This document shows positions 1 to 11,990 of a DNA stretch of 64,000 nt, in pieces. Each line of letters starts with the position of its first letter. Positions within the stretch are counted from its first letter, which is position 1. Both the position numbers and the translations under genes were made by a program. The DNA comes from Pyricularia pennisetigena (taxonomy: Eukaryota; Ascomycota; Sordariomycetes; Magnaporthales; Pyriculariaceae): the NCBI RefSeq assembly GCF_004337985.1, contig NC_043744.1, positions 1,726,816-1,790,815 on the forward strand. The letters are read 5' to 3'. Under the pieces are notes generated by a model that was not told the DNA's origin, did not search any database, and saw nothing but the letters and a program-made list of their open reading frames with translations.

Positions 1-413
1 TGTTGCAACATGGCTCGCATCTCCTCACCAACCAACCAACCAACAAACCAACAATTCGCAAGCTGCAACCTTCCCCTCATTTTCCTTATGCTTTTAGGAC
101 GAACAGTCACCTAAGCAAGCTCCAACCCCACCTTCCAACCTGCGTCAAGCCCGTTTACGTTATCGAACATCATCGAAGTTCTCTCATCACTTGCAGCCAG
201 CTTCTGCAATCCAAGCCACCTCCTGCCCAACTCTTTCCTCGTCAGAACCGACTTCAGACATTTAACCTGTGTTTCCTTTGTCTCTCACGCCCCGGCCTTC
301 CCCCGGCCACACTCACCTCCCTTCACTCATTCACACACCAGCTCGGTCACGAGAGTGCACTCGCTTTGCAGTAAACCACTACCGCAACCCGCTACCAGCC
401 CAAACCAGAAGCC
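1..413 (+). promoter_or_regulatory. Upstream region and 5' leader of the AMMECR1 gene
   Basis: No credible coding region is visible. The stretch is rich in C and T with CAACC/CCAACC repeats near its start and pyrimidine runs just before the ATG, typical of filamentous-fungal promoters and leaders. The gene's ATG follows in a good context (GCCATGG). No clear TATA box is seen. Promoter role is inferred from position. Confidence 0.4.
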
Positions 414-1235
414 ATGGCAGCCACCGAACATTGTGTTTTCTGCTTTGAGGTTCTCACGGCGCACTTTGAAGATCGCGAACCCCTCCCACTCGCCAAGGTC
501 GAAAAGTCGTGGGCCGCATACCTGGTCGCCTCCAACAGCGCCGCAATCAAGCAGTCCCCCGCGGTGCGCCGCGTCGCAGACCTCTCGGCAGACCACTCCT
601 CGGGTTCCTCGGCAGCCAGTAGCACCACGTCGCTGGCAACGGACACGGCGGCTACCACGCCCGCGGGCCCAAGTGAGCTCTCGCTGTCCTCGTCCTCGGC
701 CGCCGCGGCGCCAAAAGAGTCCCCGCTGTTTGTGACGTTGAACACGATCCACCCGCGGCGCGGCTCCCAGCTGCGCGGATGCATCGGCACGTTCGAGCCG
801 CAGCCGCTCGAGGAGGGTCTGGCATCGTACGTGCTGACCTCAGCGCTGCACGACACGCGCTTCGACCCCGTGCGCGCCTCGGAGCTGCCCTCGCTCGAGG
901 TTGCCGTCACGCTGCTGACCGACTTTGAGGACGCCAAAGACGCCGACGACTGGATCCTCGGCACCCACGGCCTGCGCATCAGCTTCTACCACGGGGGACG
1001 CCGCTACGGCGCCACCTACCTCCCAGATGTCGCCCCCGAACAGGGCTGGACCAAGGAGGAAACGATTATCAGCCTCATGCGCAAGGCCGGCTGGCTGGGC
1101 CGCAAGGACAAGTGGCGCGAGGTCGACCTCAAGGTCGTCAGGTACCAGGGCAGGAAGGTCAGCTTGGAGTATTCCGCTTACAAGGCCTGGAGGGACTGGG
1201 CGGATGAGAACCCCGCGGCGGCGGCTGTGGCATGA
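414..1235 (+). CDS. AMMECR1-domain protein
   Basis: A single exon encodes 273 residues with no intron needed. The family signature LRGCIGTF lies at residues 120-127 with its near-invariant RGCIGT core, followed by typical blocks such as the SALHDTRF and LPSLEVAVTLL segments and a C-terminal region ending in a Tyr-rich SLEYSAYKAW stretch. The AMMECR1 family occurs in all domains of life; its biochemical role is not settled, and the human member is an X-linked disease gene. Residues about 58-105 are a Ser/Ala/Thr-rich low-complexity insert placed before the core, of a kind seen in fungal members. The start is the first ATG in a good context (GCCATGG). The family call is firm; the function is unknown. 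Confidence 0.93.
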   Translation: MAATEHCVFCFEVLTAHFEDREPLPLAKVEKSWAAYLVASNSAAIKQSPAVRRVADLSADHSSGSSAASSTTSLATDTAATTPAGPSELSLSSSSAAAAPKESPLFVTLNTIHPRRGSQLRGCIGTFEPQPLEEGLASYVLTSALHDTRFDPVRASELPSLEVAVTLLTDFEDAKDADDWILGTHGLRISFYHGGRRYGATYLPDVAPEQGWTKEETIISLMRKAGWLGRKDKWREVDLKVVRYQGRKVSLEYSAYKAWRDWADENPAAAAVA

Positions 1236-1676
1236 GTGCTGTGGCGGGTTTTGTAGTCAAAGTCCAGCTCACTTTGGGCTGGGCTTTTTTGTGGGTTTTA
1301 TGTGCGCACTGTACTTTGGGTCTCTTTTCGGTTCACTTTTCTTTCATTTCTTTTACTTGTTTGTTTATCAGAGAATAGAGAGTAGGGCTATCCGACACCA
1401 GGGAGTAGGGGAGTTCACGGTTTACGGGCTAGACCATCTAGACGGAGGCTTTTATTTCTGACGAAAGCAGCTTGGTCAGATATAGGTGAGTATCACGAGG
1501 ATTGATCTTGGACGACATCTTCGCCGCAAATCGAGATAGAGCAAGGCTCGGCTTTTATACCTTTACCATTTAAATTCTAAATCGAGCATCGAGGTTTGAT
1601 TCGCACGTTATCACAAAACCTGCCGACAACTGGATAGTATTGATCATGTCCAAAGACTTTGATTGATACCATGTTG

Positions 1677-1709
<33 letters not shown>

Positions 1710-2152
1710 GCCCGGCCGTACAAACCACGTGAAGTATTGCTCTTCCGTTCCATGTACATTTGTGTATACCGACCATGCAGCCAGGGAGAAAAACCGGTCC
1801 AAACTCCAAAACGCCAGACCTGGTAATAAACCCGAGAATCTCATCAGTAAGAATGATTAGAGAGAAAAAAAAAGAAAAGAAAGAAAAAGACAGCAGACCC
1901 CCAGCAAATTAATCATGCTGGAAACATAACGGGGAGAATAAAAAAAAGTCGTCAAGCAAAGAACGCTGCACACATAGACGACGAGTGCGAAATATGCACT
2001 GTGAAGTCTGGATATCCCTTTCGCCAAAACATAAAAGACGCGACGAGTGACCCAAGGATCAAATTCGGGTACGAAAAAAAAAAAAAAAAGGCCATGTGTC
2101 GTGATTCTCATCTCAAAGGCTCTCTCGGAGCCCCCCATGTTGTCCGCCCAAG
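1236..2152. other. Intergenic region between the AMMECR1 and Ras-like genes
   Basis: The two genes converge here, so this holds both 3' ends. It contains a 32-base A run (1677-1708), a second A run near 2080-2094 and AG-rich sequence around 1860-1890. Open frames crossing the A run are low-complexity shadows. No gene is seen. Confidence 0.6.
1677..1708. repeat. A32 homopolymer
   Basis: Thirty-two consecutive A bases on the plus strand. Length in a draft assembly is uncertain. It could be a slippage-grown tract or the tail of an old retroposed sequence; no flanking target-site duplication was obvious. Confidence 0.9.
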
Positions 2153-3040
2153 TCACCAACATCTCAACATCCTCCAAAATCCCTTTCCACGGGCCCCAAT
2201 CCTAGTGCCGTTGATGTTGGGGCCTCTAACCCCCGGGCCCCTGTGGCCATGCCGCTCCTCAGCCATCGACTTCTCCGTGTCGCGCGACGGCAGCGGGCTC
2301 AGGGGCTTCGTCATGCCGCGCTTGTCCATCCTGGCGCCGTCGTGGTCCATTATGCCCATCTCGGCTAGTCGACGGCTCTCGACGACGCGACGGACGATGA
2401 GCGCAAACGTCTCTTCGATGTTGACCTCGAGCCGGGCCGACGTTTCCATGAACCCGCAGCCGCGGCGGCGCGCCCACTCGAGGCCCTGCGCCGCCGGCAC
2501 CTGCCTGCTTTCCTGCAGGTCGCACTTGTTCCCCGCCACGATCTTGACCGGCGGTACCGTCTTGGCGCCGCTCATGCCCATCCCTCCGGGCGAGCCGGGT
2601 AGGCTAATGCCGTCGTATGCCAGGCTGCTGGGGCTGACACCGGCGCGGGCGGCCCGCGCGGCGTTGTCTATCCTCGTCTCGGCCTCCATGTCGATCAGGT
2701 CGTTGAAGTAGTTGAGCGCGTCCAGCGAGTCGACAGAGGTGATATCGTAAACCATAAGGAAGGCGTCGGCGCCGAGGTTGCTGCTCGCCCACATGCCGCG
2801 GTACTCCTCCTGTCCCGCAGTGTCTGTGAGGGACAGGTGGTACGTGACACCGTCTATGCGGCGCGTCACGCTGTAGCTGTCCTCAATCGTGGGGTCGTAT
2901 TCCGAGGTCCATTGGGAGCGGACAAGCCGCAGCGTTATCGATGATTTGCCGCAGCCGCCGTCGCCGCATATGGTTATTGATATCGGGATTGGCGGCTGAT
3001 CGGAGGATGACATGGAGCGTGGATTTCGTTGTCGGGGCAT
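2153..3040 (-). CDS. Ras-like small GTPase with insert and no CAAX box
   Basis: A single exon gives 295 residues from the ATG at 3040; the frame stays open upstream to 3181, but this is the first ATG with clean Ras homology downstream. All five G boxes are present: GDGGCGKS (26-33), switch I YDPTIEDSY (48-56), DTAGQE (73-78, catalytic Gln77), NKCD (171-174) and ETSA (199-202). It therefore should bind and hydrolyse GTP as a signalling switch, and switch I is Ras-subfamily in style. Two oddities: about 35 extra Ala/Gly/Pro-rich residues (roughly 127-162) lie before the NKCD box, and the C-terminus ends Arg-Cys-Trp, not in a CAAX prenylation motif. It could belong to a divergent fungal Ras subgroup rather than canonical RAS1/RAS2. 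A C-terminal exon missed here is possible. Confidence 0.9.
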   Translation of the reverse strand: MPRQRNPRSMSSSDQPPIPISITICGDGGCGKSSITLRLVRSQWTSEYDPTIEDSYSVTRRIDGVTYHLSLTDTAGQEEYRGMWASSNLGADAFLMVYDITSVDSLDALNYFNDLIDMEAETRIDNAARAARAGVSPSSLAYDGISLPGSPGGMGMSGAKTVPPVKIVAGNKCDLQESRQVPAAQGLEWARRRGCGFMETSARLEVNIEETFALIVRRVVESRRLAEMGIMDHDGARMDKRGMTKPLSPLPSRDTEKSMAEERHGHRGPGVRGPNINGTRIGARGKGFWRMLRCW

Positions 3041-3979
3041 CTTTGCGACGGGGCAACTGGTACGTCTGTATGTGTGGGTGTTTTCTTCTTCCTCCTGCGA
3101 GCGAGCCGCAAAGTAGCCCGGCCTACGCCTTCGTGCTCGTCCTAAGCCTTCTGTTCGTCCTGCCCGCTGATCGGTTGGCACTTCGAGTTTCAGAGAAGGC
3201 GTGTAGGAGAGACGAAGACTACACGTAGATCGGGGTTTGCCGGACCGCTATGGCAAAAAGAGTTACGCCTCGGTATGTGTCTCCTTTCTCTTAAGTCGAA
3301 TGGCGTTGCTCTGGTTTCAATATCGATTTCCTCTGTGTGCGTATGCGCGTCAACTTTGGGGCAAAAAAGGATGGGCAAAGAAAGCGTCGTCCGATGATGG
3401 GATGCTAGGTAGTTTGAAGGATTATCGTGTTCGCGCAGTTTGGAAGTTTGGAAGTATGGTCGGATTGGTTGCTATATTTGGTGGTAATTTGGAGAAGTTG
3501 CGCTGTGGGATAGCGTCTACGTTGTAGATTCTGAATTGCTTTTCCCTTGGGTTCGGGATTTGATGAATGCGCCGAGCTAGCAATATCAAGTAGCTGTCGA
3601 TTTTTTTTTTCCTCCTCTACTCGTTTACCCCTTCCCCTCGTTGTCGGTTTTTGGTGCCTGTCCGTGCAGCTTTTAGGGTCAAAGGCCGCGCCGTTGGGCA
3701 GGCACACGCGCAAGAACAAGTTTATTTATTGGCGAGGCTAAGAGCCTAAGGTCACAGGCGGGGCGGGGTTGTGCACGAAGCTAGGCGTCAGTGGTGTCGG
3801 ATTCGCGGCAAATCAAAGTGACAGAACAGGCCGTCAGACTAGGTTGGTTCCCTGCTCCCAGAGATATGACAATTACTACAGAGTAAAAAAGACTGAACGG
3901 CAAGAGGTCGGTAATGGGCTGGTTGATTGGCTGACGTCTACAGGTCTGATCTAGAAGCCTGAAAGAGAAGCCGCGTGCC

Positions 3980-4003
3980 GTGTGTGTGTGTGTGTGTGTG
4001 TGG
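3980..4003. repeat. (GT)n microsatellite
   Basis: About twelve GT units in a row in non-coding sequence. A simple sequence repeat with no evident function. Confidence 0.85.
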
Positions 4004-4898
4004 GTTCAACATCAGAGGACTGGGTTGAGAATGTGACTCGGCCGTCATGGACGACTTTCAAGGTCTATCTGCCTGCGGGCTGCGAGGGAGGCTATGGAAG
4101 CTCGGAACTCAGCACGGGACAGGGGGTATCCAGCTGTTTCTGGGGGTATGCCAGGGCGGGCTGAGAACTGAAGTGGGTGCCGACAACCTAACTTGGTGGC
4201 AGGGGGTGGGGCGTGCTGAGAATGGAAGCTTCTTCTGTTTGTCAATCAAGGTTTTGACACCGAGCTGGGGATTGATTAGCCAACCGGGGATTTTGACCCC
4301 TACGTAGGTTACTTTTCCATCTAACCACAATATAGTAGTAATTGGATCAAGATCTTGTTGTTGACTTGGGAAAAGTAGATAACGTAAATATCTAATAGGT
4401 AAGGTATTTTACTTCTTTTTCTCCTATCCGTGACTCGTGACAGAACTTGACAAACACGCAACACGCAACGTTTGTATAACACCCAAGCTCCGGCTAGCTC
4501 CTCATGAATCAAATTCCCCTGGTCACTCAACCAGGGGGATGCCTACCTACCAAGGGAATTTCTTTGGATGGAACTCATTCTTGACCCGTCCCAAAATGCA
4601 TTCGATAGTTGAATCATCTTAGCAACATTGTTTCGCACCAGAACAACTTCCCAACCGGCGAGAATTCAGATTGAACGAATACGGACTCATTCGAATTTCG
4701 GAAGCTTGCCCGGAGATGGAAAAGCGCCTTCGTTGACAACCTATAGAGGGCTACCTTATATTTTATCTGCTAGGGCCTTCCATGAATCACACACGATGCG
4801 AGAGAGAAGAAATAGATAAAAAAGAAAACAATGAGGCAAATTGCATTTTTCAATCCGGGCAACAGGAACCACAGGCTGACAGCACACCCAATTCGTAC

Positions 4899-4912
4899 NN
4901 NNNNNNNNNNNN
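4899..4912. other. Assembly gap, 14 N
   Basis: Fourteen unresolved bases inside AT-rich non-coding sequence. The true gap size is unknown; a repeat could be collapsed here. Confidence 0.99.
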
Positions 4913-6147
4913 TTTTAAATTGCAGTAACAAAAGCCACACCAAAAATGAAATGAGATATGTTACAAAACATACTACGTAATAAAGTAGCTCCAATTTCAT
5001 CAGCCAAGCTGCTGACGTCCCAGTTTGTTAATTATGGCGTACGGTAGGTAAGACTGCGTATTTTCCTACATCACAATATCAGTCTAGCAGTAGTCGACCT
5101 GAGTCCCCAGAAATTACTGTAGGGGACGAAATATGGCAATGTGTCAGAATGCAAAATTATATTGGCTTTGCTAAAGAAAATGTCCGATTAGCATTTGCAG
5201 CACGCGGATGGTGCTTTATGGCTTCGATTGGTTAGTGTAGCGTTGTTCTAACGTCTTTCGATTAGATGCGGTACGCACCCCCTGCAAAATTTTACGAAGT
5301 ACGCCTCGCATCGACCGACGCACATGCCTCCCTCCACCTATGTGCACTCTGCTGTCGCGCCCATGGGTACTCCCTATACTATTCAGTGGGCAGTGGGCTC
5401 GCATGGTGCAATTTGTAATATCATTTGTTACTGTGGAGCATTCACATTCGGCCGGAAACCTGGACCGAACAACATTGCATTGCTGCAACCCCCTAAATCA
5501 ACGACTGGACGCACATTTCATGCATGCGAAACGGGCGTTGCCTAACGGAAATTAAGACTTGGGTCTAGAACTACTGTAGTCCAGGATTGCGTGACTCAAG
5601 TAGTTACCATCGCCAAAATACTATCGATATTTGAACTGACAGTAAATCCACAGGTCGATAATGAAATATTTACTAGAAATGGCAGGCCATATCCAGTAAG
5701 TATATCGGCTGATATATACGGCTCCATCATTGGCATGCCGGCGACAGCGGCTGCCGGCCAGACGATCATTGTCATTGCCGCCGGTCCGGCACCGGGGAGG
5801 CAATCCTAGAAGGCCGAGTCCTAGACCGGAGCGATCGGATGATGTCAATTGAAATGGATCTGTCGCTGCTGCAGCACGTAATCCATTTGAATCTGGGGGA
5901 ACACGACGAAAAAAAATATTTTCTGGGTCTAATCCATGACAGTGCGAGTTTTTTTTCTGTGTCATTTCGTGTTTCTTTCCACGTCAGTTCTTGTTTTCTC
6001 TGGCCTTTCACGTTTTATTCTTAGTTTTTTTCTCCTTTGGTTTTTCTTGGGGTTTTCGCATTGGGTGCCAACTAGCGCCGATAGACTGATTTGATCGCCA
6101 AGGCTACATCTTTTGCGCATACGAATAAATACTTGGACTGTGTAACC

Positions 6148-8092
6148 ATGACGCAAAAAATTCTTCCGGTTCTTAACAGGGCTGAGGAGGTTGCTACAGT
6201 AAGTATGTCTCAATCAGTCCGACTAAATGGGATGGCCAAAAGACGCCGGACAAGAGATTGCATACAGATCGTGCCCGTCTGAGCTTCGGATTTGTAGATG
6301 GGTTCAGGGGTAGCAGCACACTAAGAAACAGCCCATCTATCAAAGACTGCTACTCCATCTATGCTTTCTCATATCAAACGCCGGTCGTAAACATCAAGAG
6401 TTGCTTCTACAAAAACCATTCACCTGGCTAACATGCATGACTTACAATCGATAGCTCATTGATGCTGTCAAGTCACTGATAGTACCATTCATCAAAGCCG
6501 CCGATGAAGCCGCCGTGTTGAAGGTCGATGGCGGAGCCGCCTTGGCTGCCGCGGGCTCTGCGCGAAACTCGCTGGTGGAGCCACTTGATCCCGACGACCT
6601 CGTATCACACCTTGCGTTCTCACTTCCGGAGAAGGAGGGACACGGAAGGGAAGGTCTGCTCGACATAATTCATCAGATCCTGAGGTACAGCGTCAACACT
6701 TGGGATCAGGGCTTCCTTGACAAGCTGTATGCCAGCACCAATGCCGTAAGCTGGAGGGCCCGCCTAAGAGCTTCCGCGACTATTGATTGCTATCAAACTG
6801 ACTGGTGAGTATTTTGACAGGTGGGTGTGGTCTCCGAACTGCTCCTGTCAGTTCTCAACACCAATGTGAGTATCCCCCATCTCAAGTTGTTAGCTGGAGC
6901 AACTGTACGTACTCACCCTACTCTTCACTAGCTCCACGTATTCCAAGTCTCACCTGCGCTTACCATCATCGAAAAAACCACGGCGCGTACCTTTGCCGCG
7001 CTCTTTGGGCTCACCGGACCCAACGCTGGCGGCATCACAATCTCTGGCGGGAGCGCCTCAAACATGACCTCGATCATCATTGCACGGAACACACTCTTCC
7101 CGGACAGCAAGGTTCAAGGCAACTGTAAGCACCGCTTCGTGCTGTTCACGAGCGCACACGGCCACTATTCGGTCGAGAAGGCAGCCCAGGCGTGCGGTAT
7201 GGGGTCGTCAAATGTCGCCGCCGTCGCCGTCGACAAGCAAGGGCGCATGATACCCTCGGCGTTGCGTGAGGAGATCATCAAGGCTAAGTCCGAGGGCAAA
7301 ACCCCGCTGTACGTCAATGCCACCGCCGGAACCACAGTCCTGGGGTCCTTTGACCCTTTCGAGGAGATCTCGGCCACATGCAAGGAGTTCGGCCTGTGGA
7401 TGCACGTCGACGGCAGCTGGGGCGGGTCCGTAGTCTTTTCAGCCCGGCAGAAGCTGGACAAACTCGCAGGCGTGCATCTCGCCGACTCCATCACCGTCAA
7501 CCCGCACAAGATGCTCAACGTGCCCGTCACCTGCTCGTTCCTCCTTGGGCCCGACATGCGCGTGTTCCACCGGGCAAACACGCTCCCTGCGGGCTACCTC
7601 TTCCACAACGGCGGCTGCGGCGACGGCGAAGACCCGGACAAGCCGGCAGAGTTCTGGGACCTCGCCGACCTGACCTTGCAGTGCGGGCGCAGGGGCGACA
7701 GCCTCAAGCTGGCGCTGTCGTGGATATATCACGGCGCCGCGGGGCTAGAGCGCCAGGTGGACGGGGCGTTCGAGGTGGCGATGCACCTGGCCACACTGGT
7801 CGAGCGCCACCCGGACCTGGAGCTGCTTTCGGCCAACCCGCCGCCGTGCCTGCAGGTGTGCTTCTACTACACGCCGGGAGGGGTTTCCGCGGCCACGGTC
7901 GGCACGGCTGAGAACACGCGACGGACGAGGGCGATGGCGAAGCTGTTGATCAACAGAGGATTCATGGTTGACTACGCTCCCGGCGAGCACGGCAGTTTTT
8001 TTAGGGTCGTGGTCAACTGCCAGACGTTGAAGGGGACAGTAGAGGGGCTGGTCAGGAGCATTGAGGCCGTTGGCCAGCAGGTGGTGGTCTAA
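6148..8092 (+). CDS. Group II PLP-dependent decarboxylase (GAD/CSAD-like)
   Basis: Four exons join in frame: 6148-6198, 6455-6745, 6821-6865 and 6932-8092, giving 515 residues, the usual length of animal-type glutamate and cysteine-sulfinate decarboxylases. Donors are GTAAGT, GTAAGC, GTGAGT and GTGAGT; a CTAAC branch site precedes the second exon. The pyridoxal-phosphate lysine is Lys322 in the TVNPHKML block, with the cofactor-binding HVDGSWGG segment upstream and the ISGGSASNM block near residue 170. These enzymes remove the alpha-carboxyl group of acidic amino acids to give GABA, beta-alanine, taurine precursors or related amines. The HVDGSWGG and NPHKM blocks resemble the animal GAD/CSAD branch rather than the bacterial/plant GAD type, so the substrate (glutamate, aspartate, cysteine sulfinate or diaminobutyrate) cannot be fixed from sequence. 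No targeting signal is evident. Confidence 0.9.
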
Positions 8093-9163
8093 GCAACCAG
8101 GGACCACTTGGCCATGACCTTGTCGGAAAGATGGTTGGTATATATTGAATGAAGAGGGATGATCAACCGAACTGTTTCTTTTGCGATGCTAGCGTTGACT
8201 CGAAAGTTATAGATGGATCATGTTCCGGTTTCCCAGGCGGAAAAGGGAACAAACAAATGCAAAGAAAAGAAAAGCTCACCGCACATGAACTGAAGCTGCT
8301 CACTTGATAGGCTCAAATACCAAAACTAGAAATTTGATCAATATTTTGTGATACTCTACCAATTCATGACAATGTGGAATCCATACGTACACCAGAAGAC
8401 ACTCCGAATTTTGACATCTCGAAAGACAACAACGTGCTGCCCGGCGCCTGGCAACCCATTCGCAACCCCGAGTGGGGATTCCTTCTGTTTTTGCATTGGT
8501 GGAAGATTCGCTCGGCTATCAAATATTTCGACCGCTACAAGGTCTTTGACACAATACGAGGGTAAGTGCATCCTCATTGTCCCCATCCCAAGAAACAATA
8601 CGAGATTTTCAAGCAACGCAGAATGCAAAGCATGCAGTACGTGCTTCTTAGACCAAAGGTGCCACACCTTGCCCTGTCCTCCGTCTTGGCACCAGAAAGC
8701 ATTGCTTAAGAATCAAGTCCTGACCCCTACCATCTTTGCCTTGGGAGGTTTCATTTGCTAATGGGACTAAATAACACGACGTCCCGTCCTGCCTTGCCTG
8801 CCTTTTTGGGAAGAGGCGCCCACGACACTGTGTGTGATTCCTGCCTTCCCGCCCTTCATGTCGCTTTCCCCAAAGAACCCTTGTGGCGTTTTCTTGCCGA
8901 TCTAATCTCTCGCTCGACCGGGTTTAGGGCCCACACTCCTTAAACATTGACCAGGGGGGACTACGACAACGAGAATGAATTGAAAGGGGGAAAAGAAAAA
9001 GAAAGAGAGCAGAAAAAAAAAAAAAAAAAACAAAGAGAATAAAATGGATGCCATCCCGCTCGTCGGTATGCATCAAGGCGGCAGACAATTTTGGTCGGAT
9101 GGCGACTCGCGGTCAGTCACTCGTTTCTGACCCTAGTACACCACCAACTAGACAACCGTCACC
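8093..9163. promoter_or_regulatory. Spacer and promoter region of the subtilase gene
   Basis: No coding sequence is supported. The last 200 bases before the subtilase ATG carry an A18 run (9013-9030) inside purine-rich sequence and then C/A-rich leader sequence with CACCAACTAGACAACC shortly before the ATG. The promoter role is inferred from position. Confidence 0.4.
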
Positions 9164-11990
9164 ATGGTTGTCTGGTCGCCTCTTCTGTCCCTCGTGAGCC
9201 TGACGCTCTCAGTGGTCCTGAGCACTGCTGCTGCCCAGGACCAGGCCAAGGGTGCCGGCGTGCCTGCTCCGACTCCTCTCGTCGAGGATATCCCCAATGC
9301 CTATATTGTGGAGTTCGCCGACGGCTACAACATCGATTCCCTCCTCGCCGATCTTCGGGGCATTGCGATCGACACGGTGAAGCGCAAGGATCTCAAGTAC
9401 AAGCTTTTCAATGGTGCCTCTTTTGATATCAAAGGCAACACCAAAGAAGAGGTCGAGCGAGCTGTTGAGAGGATTTCTGGTCATTCCAAGGTCAAGAAGA
9501 TCTGGCCTGTCCGCAAGGTCATGCTTCCAGATGACAGGTTCAGCTCGATAGGTTCCGGATCTGGGGGCTCTTTCGATGTGCTCCAAACCGGAGCCATCCT
9601 GAAGCGTCAGTCCAAGGCCAACAACAACACTTACAACCTGCACATGCAGACCCAGGTCGACAAGCTGCATGCCGAGGGCTTCACCGGCAAGGGAATCAAG
9701 ATCGCCTTGATCGACAGCGGCATCGACTACAAGCATCCGCTCCTGGGCGGCTGCTTTGGCAAAGGCTGCAAGGTCTCGTTCGGTTATGACATTGTTGGCG
9801 ACGACATGGCACAGCCCGGCAAATTTCCCGACGACGATCCTATGGACTGCGCCGGCCACGGCACTCATGTGGCTGGCATTGTGGGCGCCAACCCTAGCGA
9901 GCTTGGCTTTGTAGGTGTAGCCCCCGACGCCGAGCTGGGCGCGTTCAAAGCCCTCAACTGCATCGGCTACAGCACCAATGAGATGCTCATCTCGGCTTTC
10001 AACATGGCGTACGAGGCTGGGGCCGACATAATCAGCTCGTCCACCGGTATCGAGGGGGGCTGGGCCGACGATGCCTGGTCTTCTGCCGTGTCTCGCATTG
10101 TTGATGCCGGAGTCCCTGTTGTTGTTGCCGCCGGAAACTCGGGCGAGCAAGGTCTCTGGCGACCCAGCAGTCCTTCAGCCGGTCGCGGGGTCACTTCTGT
10201 TGCCTCAACCGACAACACCGAGTTTACTTTCCTGTTCCTAGCTGGCACATATAAGCTCGATGATGGAGAGCCGACTAAGTTCCCATGGATCGCTGGTGAC
10301 CCAGCATTGGGCAACATCAGTCTGCCTCTGCGACTCCTGACGAACACGTCGGGGGCTCTATTGGACGCCTGCCAACCTCTTGCCGAAGCTGTTACGCTCT
10401 TCGCTGATGTCCTTTATCTCGTTGCTGAGACTGGTGCTTGCAGACAACAAGCCCAGATCGCCAATATGGCTGAAAAGGGTGCCAAGAACGTCCTCATTTA
10501 CTCCCGCACCGATCGGTAAGTGCATCAAGTGACTCATGCCTTTCATTTTCTCCCAAAGCACTGGAGCTGACATGATGAAACATAGACCTGTCAAGGAATC
10601 TTACCTATCAGGTCCCAAAGCCAAATTCGGTGTGACGACCCAGACTCAGGGCAAAGCCTGGTTCAATGCACTACAGTCCGGATCAAACATCACCGTTACC
10701 ACCTTAGAACCGGTCCACTCTCCCGGCCTGGCAGAGCATACTCCAAACACAGCCACAGGAGGCTATACCTCTTATTGGAGCTCTTGGGGCCCGGACTGGG
10801 AGCTATTTGCAACCCCCAACGTGGCTGCCCCAGGCGGCGAAATCGTCTCTACCTATCCCCTTGCCCTCGGGAGCTACGCAGTCGCATCTGGAACTTCAAT
10901 GGCGTGCCCGTTTGCTGCCGGAGCTCTGGCTCTCATCGCACAAAAGAGGAAGGTCAAAGATTCAGGGGCGCTCCGGTCGTTGCTTGCCAGCACCTCGAAG
11001 CAGCTGGTGCACCACGACGGCCAGAAGGCAGACCCGCAGAACCGTCTTCACTCGGTCCTCCAGGGCGGCCCCGGTCTGCTCCAAGTTTTTGATGCATCAG
11101 AGGCCAAAGGTCTTCTCAGCACCGCTTTCATCTCCTTCAACGACACGGAACACTACAAGGATGTCACCTTCTCGCTCAAAAACACAGGCAAGAGAGAAGC
11201 GACCTACGAGCTTGGCCACCGCCCTGCCGCAACCGTCTACGCCCTTGATAGCCTTGACCCTGGTTACCCACAGCCCTTCCCTGTCGAACTTGCCCCTGCC
11301 GCGGCCGTGGCCGAGCTCTCCTTCTCCAGGAAAGTCGTCAGAGTCCCCGCCGGTCGTTCAGTCTCCATTACCGTCAAGGCCACACCGCCGACAGCAAACG
11401 TCGACCTGTCCCGTCAGCCCTTCTACAGCGGCTTCATCACCCTCAACGGCACCAATGGCGATGCCCTCGTGCTGCAGTACCAGGGCTTGGCTGGACCTGC
11501 ACTGCGCAAGGCTCCTATCATCGCTGAGGGCCTAAACGATCTGGGCGTTCCCAGGTCGTACATCGCCACCACGACCAACCGCTTCCCGTTCCCGATCAAC
11601 AACGACACAGTGTTCCGCATTCCGCGGCCCTCCATACCACCCGCGGAAAACAACGGCATTGGGTTCCCACAGGCACGCGTCTCACACTTACTAGGCACCC
11701 GGAGGATGGAGTTCCGCGTCTTGCCGCTTCAGCACGGCGGCGCCATTGAGACTGAGAACTGGCACGGCCTCAAGACCCTCCCGACGGAGATTTACGGCGC
11801 CCCCTACGAGCTTATGCCTCGCGGCTCGACGTGGCGGGCGTTTGTGGGCCTGATGGCCGACGGCGCCACGGTCCCCGAGGGCAAGTACAAGATCGCTGTG
11901 GCTGCTTTGAGACTTTTTGGTGACTGGAATAAAGAAGAGGATTGGCATGTTGTGGAGCTTGAGCCCAGCTTCACGATCCGGTATACTTGA
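9164..11990 (+). CDS. Secreted subtilisin-like serine protease (S8A)
   Basis: Two exons (9164-10515 and 10586-11990, 70-base intron with GTAAGT donor and CTGAC branch site) encode 918 residues. An N-terminal hydrophobic signal peptide (SLVSLTLSVVLSTAAA, about residues 8-24) is followed by an inhibitor-I9-like propeptide (IPNAYIVEF onward). The catalytic triad is Asp184 (LIDSGIDYKHP), His232 (GHGTHVAG) and Ser555 (GTSMACP); the oxyanion Asn is Asn325 (AAGNSG). The roughly 230 residues between Asn325 and Ser555 are longer than a simple subtilisin and match the place of a protease-associated insert in Vpr/minor-extracellular-protease relatives. The C-terminal 330 residues are beta-rich and Fn3-like. 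Expected role: extracellular protein breakdown, or processing at the fungal surface. Many N-glycosylation sequons fit secretion. Confidence 0.95.

Larger units (their letters stand above)
3041..6147. other. Gene-poor AT-rich spacer with an assembly gap
   Basis: No open frame above about 120 codons and no chain of splice sites that would join the small ones. The first 500 bases should hold the promoter of the Ras-like gene. The rest includes a GT dinucleotide run near 3980-4003, the N gap at 4899-4912 and AT-rich sequence from about 4320 on. I recognised no transposon protein, terminal repeat or tRNA. Confidence 0.5.
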
